Part shown: positions 5,684 to 5,710 of the stretch, piece by piece
How the letters are laid out: each line of letters starts with the position of its first letter
How positions within the stretch are numbered: position 1 is the first letter of the stretch
The notes under the pieces: generated by a model
What the model was told of the DNA's origin: nothing
Database searches by the model: none
Seen by the model: the letters and a program-made list of their open reading frames with translations, nothing else
Translations under genes and position numbers: made by a program
NCBI GenBank assembly: GCA_028679775.1
Contig: JAJRAX010000047.1
Span: 1-5,710, forward strand
Source: Methanothrix sp.
GTDB lineage: Archaea; Halobacteriota; Methanosarcinia; Methanotrichales; Methanotrichaceae
Length of the DNA stretch: 5,710 nucleotides
Direction of reading: 5' to 3'

Positions 5684-5710
5684 TCGGTTGAAAGGCCGTA
5701 GATGCCTACG

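Noticed and set aside
1..5710. CRISPR array, tRNA or rRNA gene
   Set aside because: I saw no regularly spaced repeats and no cloverleaf or rRNA signature on either strand.

Overview
The window looks like a piece of a euryarchaeal chromosome, most plausibly from a methanogen of the Methanosarcinales, with a Methanothrix-like genome as my best guess. The basis is an archaeal-type family B DNA polymerase with archaeal PCNA-binding motifs, an archaeal TATA-box promoter with a leaderless start, moderately high G+C in the genes, and a GerW/YtfJ-family protein of the kind also found in methanogens. The genus is inference; no rRNA or marker gene is present.

Layout: bases 1-354 hold no convincing intact gene. 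They contain what look like worn ends of an IS200/IS605 (TnpB-type) element read on the minus strand, several small stem-loops and a possible minus-strand promoter. Bases 355-2791 carry three minus-strand genes in a row, transcribed in the order PAP2-family membrane phosphatase, ketopantoate reductase (panE-like), GerW-family protein. The gaps between them are 59 and 56 bases, so they may be one operon. A divergent promoter region (about 2792-2923) separates them from a plus-strand family B DNA polymerase (2924-5599). The last 111 bases hold a probable terminator and an inverted repeat, but no gene.

How the genes relate: the polymerase is a replication enzyme with intact polymerase and proofreading motifs and two PCNA-interaction boxes at its C-terminus. 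The minus-strand genes have no obvious shared pathway. The reductase makes pantoate for coenzyme A, the PAP2 protein probably dephosphorylates a lipid (poly)phosphate at the membrane, and the GerW protein has no assigned role in archaea. I see no CRISPR array, toxin-antitoxin pair, defence island, prophage gene, tRNA or rRNA. No previously undescribed system stands out. The points most worth a second look are the duplicated PCNA box of the polymerase, its insertion before motif C, and the structured mobile-element remnant at the left edge.
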